Positions 7,745-10,365 of a DNA stretch of 10,365 bases are shown here, in pieces. The notes beneath the pieces are model-generated. The model had not been told where the DNA came from. It saw nothing but the letters and a program-made list of their open reading frames with translations, and did not search any database. The stretch comes from Thalassiosira profunda. Lineage: Eukaryota; Bacillariophyta; Thalassiosirophyceae; Thalassiosirales; Thalassiosiraceae. The DNA lies in NCBI GenBank assembly GCA_036939355.1, contig JALLAP010001387.1, positions 1 through 10,365 on the forward strand, written 5' to 3'. The stretch's first letter is position 1; each line of letters opens with the position of its first letter. A program made the translations under genes and the position numbers.

Positions 7745-7830
7745 ACGGGAATACGCCCGCATGCGGGTGCACCACACTACTTTCTGTTATCAGCTCTAAA
7801 TGTATGTCGACTTCCCTCTTTCAACACTAC

Positions 7831-9387
7831 CTACATCTGCAAACTCAAAGAGCTATCCTCCGTAACCTCCGAGCACCGCTGGCAACAGAAACTCGTCCCT
7901 TCCGATGGCACGAACGCTGTTACTTGGCAGCGGGAGCAAACGACGGGCTCCGTGTCCGTCCGAGTGGAGTACGTCGTGGCGAAGTAGCGCTGCACGTAAT
8001 CGGTGGCCGCCCTCGTGTTCATCCGGGTTTGCACATACTCGAACGTACCCTTCTTGCCCTGCTCGATCGACGGAGGCGTCTTGGAAGCTCCCCCCTTGGG
8101 CGCGGTGCTCTGCGCTTGCTGGCGGTGCTTGTGCGCCGCGGCGAGCCGCTCGTACTCGCGCATCTGATCCAGCTCCGCCTCCGATTTGGCAGACGTGGCC
8201 GATGGTATACTCGGACAAGATTTGTCCGGCGACACGTCGGACATGGCAGCGTCGCTATCAGCACGGGAGCTCCCCTCGGCTGCCCCTGCCCCAGACATTC
8301 CCGACACCCGCCGTTTCCGAATCTTCTCGTAGATGGCCACCTGCGACGCGACGACGTCGGTACCGGAAGACGAGGCGCCTTCTTTGGCCGCGGCCTTCCG
8401 GGGCGTCGGGATCTCCACGCATCGCGGAGGCCCCTCCTCTTTTGCGCGGAGCCTGTTGATTCCATGCTTCGCGATGGTGGCGCGGACCGGCGTGCATACC
8501 GCGCACACGCCCCGGCACGAGTTGTAATGCTCGACGAGCGCGCGGCTCGTGGCGCAGAACGGGTACTGGCACTGCGCGTTGGAGCAGTAGATCTTGTGCA
8601 TCCAGACGCGCTTGAGGTCCGAGCAGAGCGGGGTGACCGGGCACTGTCCCTCGCCTTCGTGCGGGCACGCGGAGGCGTGGAGGAGCGTCAGCAGGTACTC
8701 CTGCCGGAGCGCAGTGGGGGCGCTCTCCTCCCCATCTTCGCAGAAGCGGCAATCGGGGACCCGCGCATCCGGCGCGCAGACTTGGCAGCCCGTCGACCGG
8801 CACGCCCTCGAGTGGAGCATCAGCTGCCGCATGGAGCCGCAGAATGGTACCTGGCACGCGGGATCCCGGCAGTCCTCGAGGTGGCTGCACACGTCCTTCA
8901 TGTCCCGGCAGAAGGGGGTGACCGTGCAGACATCGGCCTGGCAAGTGAGGGCGTGCCGGAAGAGGTGCAGCCGCTGGTGGTGGTGCTGGGCGGCGGCCTC
9001 GTCCTGCCGACCGCTCGTCGAGCCACGCACGAGGCCTTGCACGCGCCCCTCGAAGGTGGACTCGGATATGTAGGCGTCGAACGACGGCGCTTGCTGGTAG
9101 AGCTTCAACTCCCACTGCTTGGCGATCGTCCGAAGTTCCTCCCGCCGTCTGGAGGAGATGGTCCCGTGCTGCACCTTCTCGGCATCGATCAGTATTCGTT
9201 CACTGCAAATACACACGAGCCCGGGCAACACATGATCTCACATGATGAGAGTTGCTGCGCGTTGCAAATCGATATGAAATCATATTGGCAAAACTCACAG
9301 ATTCTCTATCATGCCCTGGCGATGGGGAAGGTCCCTGTGAGCGGAGCGCCACTGCGCGTCCGGTCTCGCGGGGAATAATCCATTCAT
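7831..9387 (-). CDS. KIX-like plus two TAZ zinc fingers, CBP/p300-like transcriptional adaptor (2 exons)
   Basis: Exon 1 is 9387-9299 and exon 2 is 9202-7831, giving 486 residues. The small first exon is inferred: it supplies the ATG, matches the phase of exon 2 and completes a KIX-like helix bundle. That domain (about 10-88) reads AQWRSAHRDLPHRQGMIENL, then an acidic/basic helix, KQWELKLYQQAPSFDAY and TFEGRVQGL. TAZ finger 1 (about 105-174) has the repeated H-x3-C-x4-C type ligands: HALTCQADVC, HLEDCRDPAC, HSRACRSTGC. TAZ finger 2 (about 197-270) has HASACPHEGEGQC, HKIYCSNAQC and HYNSCRGVC. A Ser/Ala-rich linker follows, and CSRC ... CCQRC (about 452-473) forms a small Cys4 zinc site. KIX and TAZ domains bind activation domains of transcription factors. 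The bromodomain, PHD and acetyltransferase domains of CBP/p300 are absent, so this is an adaptor-like protein, presumably nuclear. An additional upstream exon cannot be excluded. Confidence 0.88.
9203..9298 (-). other. Intron of the KIX/TAZ gene
   Basis: A 96-nt GT-AG intron read on the minus strand, with donor GTGAGT (9298-9293) and acceptor TTTGCAG ending at 9203, phase 2 (CT|T, Leu). It is supported by the KIX-like motif being split between the two exons and by the lack of an ATG at the start of the exon-2 frame (its nearest upstream start-like codon is GTG at 9231, inside the intron). Confidence 0.82.
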
Positions 9388-9746
9388 TTTGGCAACGCGT
9401 GGGAGATTGCAAAACCTTAGTCGGCGCACGGAGAGCGGAGAGTGCCGGAGAAGACACGCAGCGCTCGATTGTTGGGCTGCCAAAAGGAGCCGGGGTTTGC
9501 AAAGAGAGCCGCAACTGCGGTGCCTTCACCTTCACAGCTGGTGTGGTGTGCTTGTGCACCTTGCTGTTTGGCTTTTGCTTTCGGAGTTGCTTGCAAAAAA
9601 CGCGATGGGGCCGCGAGCGAGAAGGATCTCACTTCAAGAAAGTGATGCGACATTCTTTGCGAGAAGGCGTTATGTAATAATGAGATGACCATCCACTTTC
9701 AATCGTACTTTCTTTTCCATCTGTCGCGTTGACAACTATGATGTAC

Positions 9747-9764
9747 TTACTTAGCTTACTTAGC
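9747..9764. repeat. Tandem 9-bp repeat TTACTTAGC x2
   Basis: Two exact adjacent copies, preceded by a partial match (TAC) and followed by CTA. It is short and lies in AT-rich intergenic DNA; no function is inferred. Confidence 0.7.
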
Positions 9765-10066
9765 TATGTAGAACCTTCGGAAATTCTCCACCCCCCGGTT
9801 TGTGTGTTGTTTTTTTTGGCCTGTTGCTCTCGCTAGTGAGACTCGTACTAGTGTTCCCCCTCGATAATGTTTCAGCAAAAATCTTGTAAATATCATTTGG
9901 GGGTATCCTCTAGAATTTATTTATCACACAAAAAGGGCTCAATTTTGCGCCCCAGAAAAGATTATACTCATTCGCAGAAGATAGCGTCTCACTTTATTTC
10001 TCACGGATAATTCCTCAATCACTGATGACGTCGCAATGACTTTATTTGAGGTGGATGGCATCTTCG

Positions 10067-10128
10067 TTTAGGGTTATTGGGAAAGCTAGCAAATTCGTCA
10101 GGTAAATCCTCCCTCCAATTTAGGGTTA
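10067..10128. promoter_or_regulatory. Pair of TTTAGGGTTA telobox-like elements
   Basis: Identical 10-mers at 10067-10076 and 10119-10128, 52 nt apart. Each contains one and a half units of TTAGGG-type telomere repeat and resembles the telo-box (AAACCCTAA on the other strand, 8 of 9) found in plant promoters of translation-related genes. They lie 210-270 nt before a possible start codon at 10337, which fits a promoter role. This is a motif match only. Confidence 0.35.
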
Positions 10129-10210
10129 ATATCGTAACTCAGTGGGCACTGGTGGTGGGCAACAAAAGCCGCTGGCTACCAGCTATCTAGCTACCTAGAT
10201 ACAATACGTG

Positions 10211-10227
10211 AACGAAGAGAGTTCGTT
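10211..10227. repeat. Small perfect inverted repeat (6-bp stem, 5-nt loop)
   Basis: AACGAA and TTCGTT flank GAGAG. It lies about 110 nt before the possible start at 10337. It could be a leader hairpin or chance; the stem is too short to decide. Confidence 0.35.
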
Positions 10228-10336
10228 GTTCAGCCAGCTCAGGAGCCAGTTGATAGCTCCCCAGCACTCCAGCAAGTTCTGTTTCTGATTACCACTCATT
10301 GTGTATCTACCTCACGATCCACGAAAGATCCTCGTT

Positions 10337-10365
10337 ATGGGCCGCCTCTGCGCCCGCTGTATTTT
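10337..10365 (+). CDS. Possible start of a gene running off the right edge
   Basis: An ATG at 10337 opens a frame to the window end (MGRLCARCI, nine complete codons). It follows about 950 bp of non-coding DNA with promoter-like motifs, and the Cys-x2-Cys could begin a zinc-binding protein. Nine codons are too few to identify a product, and the orientation would fit the alternating pattern of the window. It may simply be chance. Confidence 0.25.

Larger units (their letters stand above)
9388..10336. other. Long non-coding spacer, probably promoter and leader of the KIX/TAZ gene plus the promoter of an edge gene
   Basis: About 950 bp without a convincing gene. The part next to the KIX/TAZ start (9388-9660) is GC-rich and has open frames on both strands, but they lack homology and reading consistency. 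From about 9690 the base composition becomes AT-richer. Recognisable pieces are the tandem TTACTTAGC pair (9747-9764), a C6 run followed later by a T-run near 9790-9820, a CRE-like TGACGTC (10026-10032), two TTTAGGGTTA sequences (10067, 10119), a CTAG-rich stretch (10181-10200) and a 6-bp hairpin (10211-10227). No tRNA, rRNA or transposon feature is seen. Confidence 0.6.

Noticed and set aside
8258..9115. A 285-codon open frame on the - strand in another frame over the TAZ exon
   Set aside because: Low-complexity Arg/Pro/Ala/Gly composition and no motif; it overlaps the well-supported TAZ frame entirely.
7633..9378. A 581-codon open frame on the + strand opposite the KIX/TAZ gene
   Set aside because: It starts inside an assembly seam, contains the N, is Arg/Leu/Pro-rich and lacks recognisable motifs. 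It is the mirror of a GC-rich Cys/His-coding exon on the other strand, which carries clear TAZ motifs.
9388..9483. Extension of the KIX/TAZ first exon upstream to 9483
   Set aside because: The frame is open but begins with TTG; the first ATG is at 9387, just before the KIX-like domain, so the shorter start is chosen.
9389..9692. Open frames of 60-140 codons on both strands upstream of the KIX/TAZ start
   Set aside because: They overlap each other, many lack ATG starts and none shows a recognisable domain; the region is better read as leader and promoter.
1..10365. Prokaryotic systems (CRISPR, toxin-antitoxin, phage defence, operons)
   Set aside because: Spliceosomal introns, eukaryotic protein families and alternating single genes rule out a bacterial locus; no repeat-spacer array or defence-type domain is present.

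Overview
This window looks like compact nuclear DNA of a microbial eukaryote. The genes are eukaryotic (farnesyltransferase alpha subunit, long-form tRNase Z, a KIX/TAZ coactivator-like protein). Four short GT-AG introns of 79-96 nt can be placed by protein homology and phase, and the spacers are short. A KIX-like module next to paired TAZ fingers, together with eukaryotic YtoQ and YhhW-type pirin proteins, suggests a stramenopile alga, most likely a diatom. That placement is an inference, not a proof.

Six protein genes lie in strictly alternating orientation. (1) + strand 1-1210, 3' part of the protein farnesyltransferase/geranylgeranyltransferase-I alpha subunit, three exons, 5' end off the window. 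(2) - strand 3965-1279, long-form tRNase Z (ELAC2 type), no intron. (3) + strand 4285-5349, an unrecognised protein with two predicted membrane segments. (4) - strand 6068-5496, YtoQ-family protein with a presequence-like N-terminus. (5) + strand 6638-7620, YhhW-type pirin, two exons. (6) - strand 9387-7831, KIX + TAZ + TAZ + C-terminal Cys-cluster protein, two exons. Neighbours therefore either share a divergent promoter region (3966-4284, 6069-6637) or face each other with short 3' gaps (68, 146 and about 137 nt). The last 950 bases are mostly non-coding and may hold the promoter of a gene that starts at the right edge.

Three places (1310-1454, 2906-3050, 7600-7744) have one N between two identical 72-base copies. 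These are almost certainly unmerged contig overlaps, not biology. Two of them fall in the tRNase Z gene: one shifts its frame in mid-gene and the other alters its C-terminus. Counting each overlap once gives a single intact reading frame of 846 codons plus stop.

The genes do not form an obvious pathway: they cover protein prenylation, tRNA 3' processing, a nucleotide-family enzyme, a cupin and transcriptional regulation. I see no novel defence or mobile system. The most interesting unexplained signals are a dense cluster of the hexamer TGCTCA/TGAGCA, with several TACGTA palindromes, in the divergent YtoQ/pirin promoter; the KIX-TAZ-TAZ architecture without an acetyltransferase domain; and the unrecognised two-segment membrane protein.
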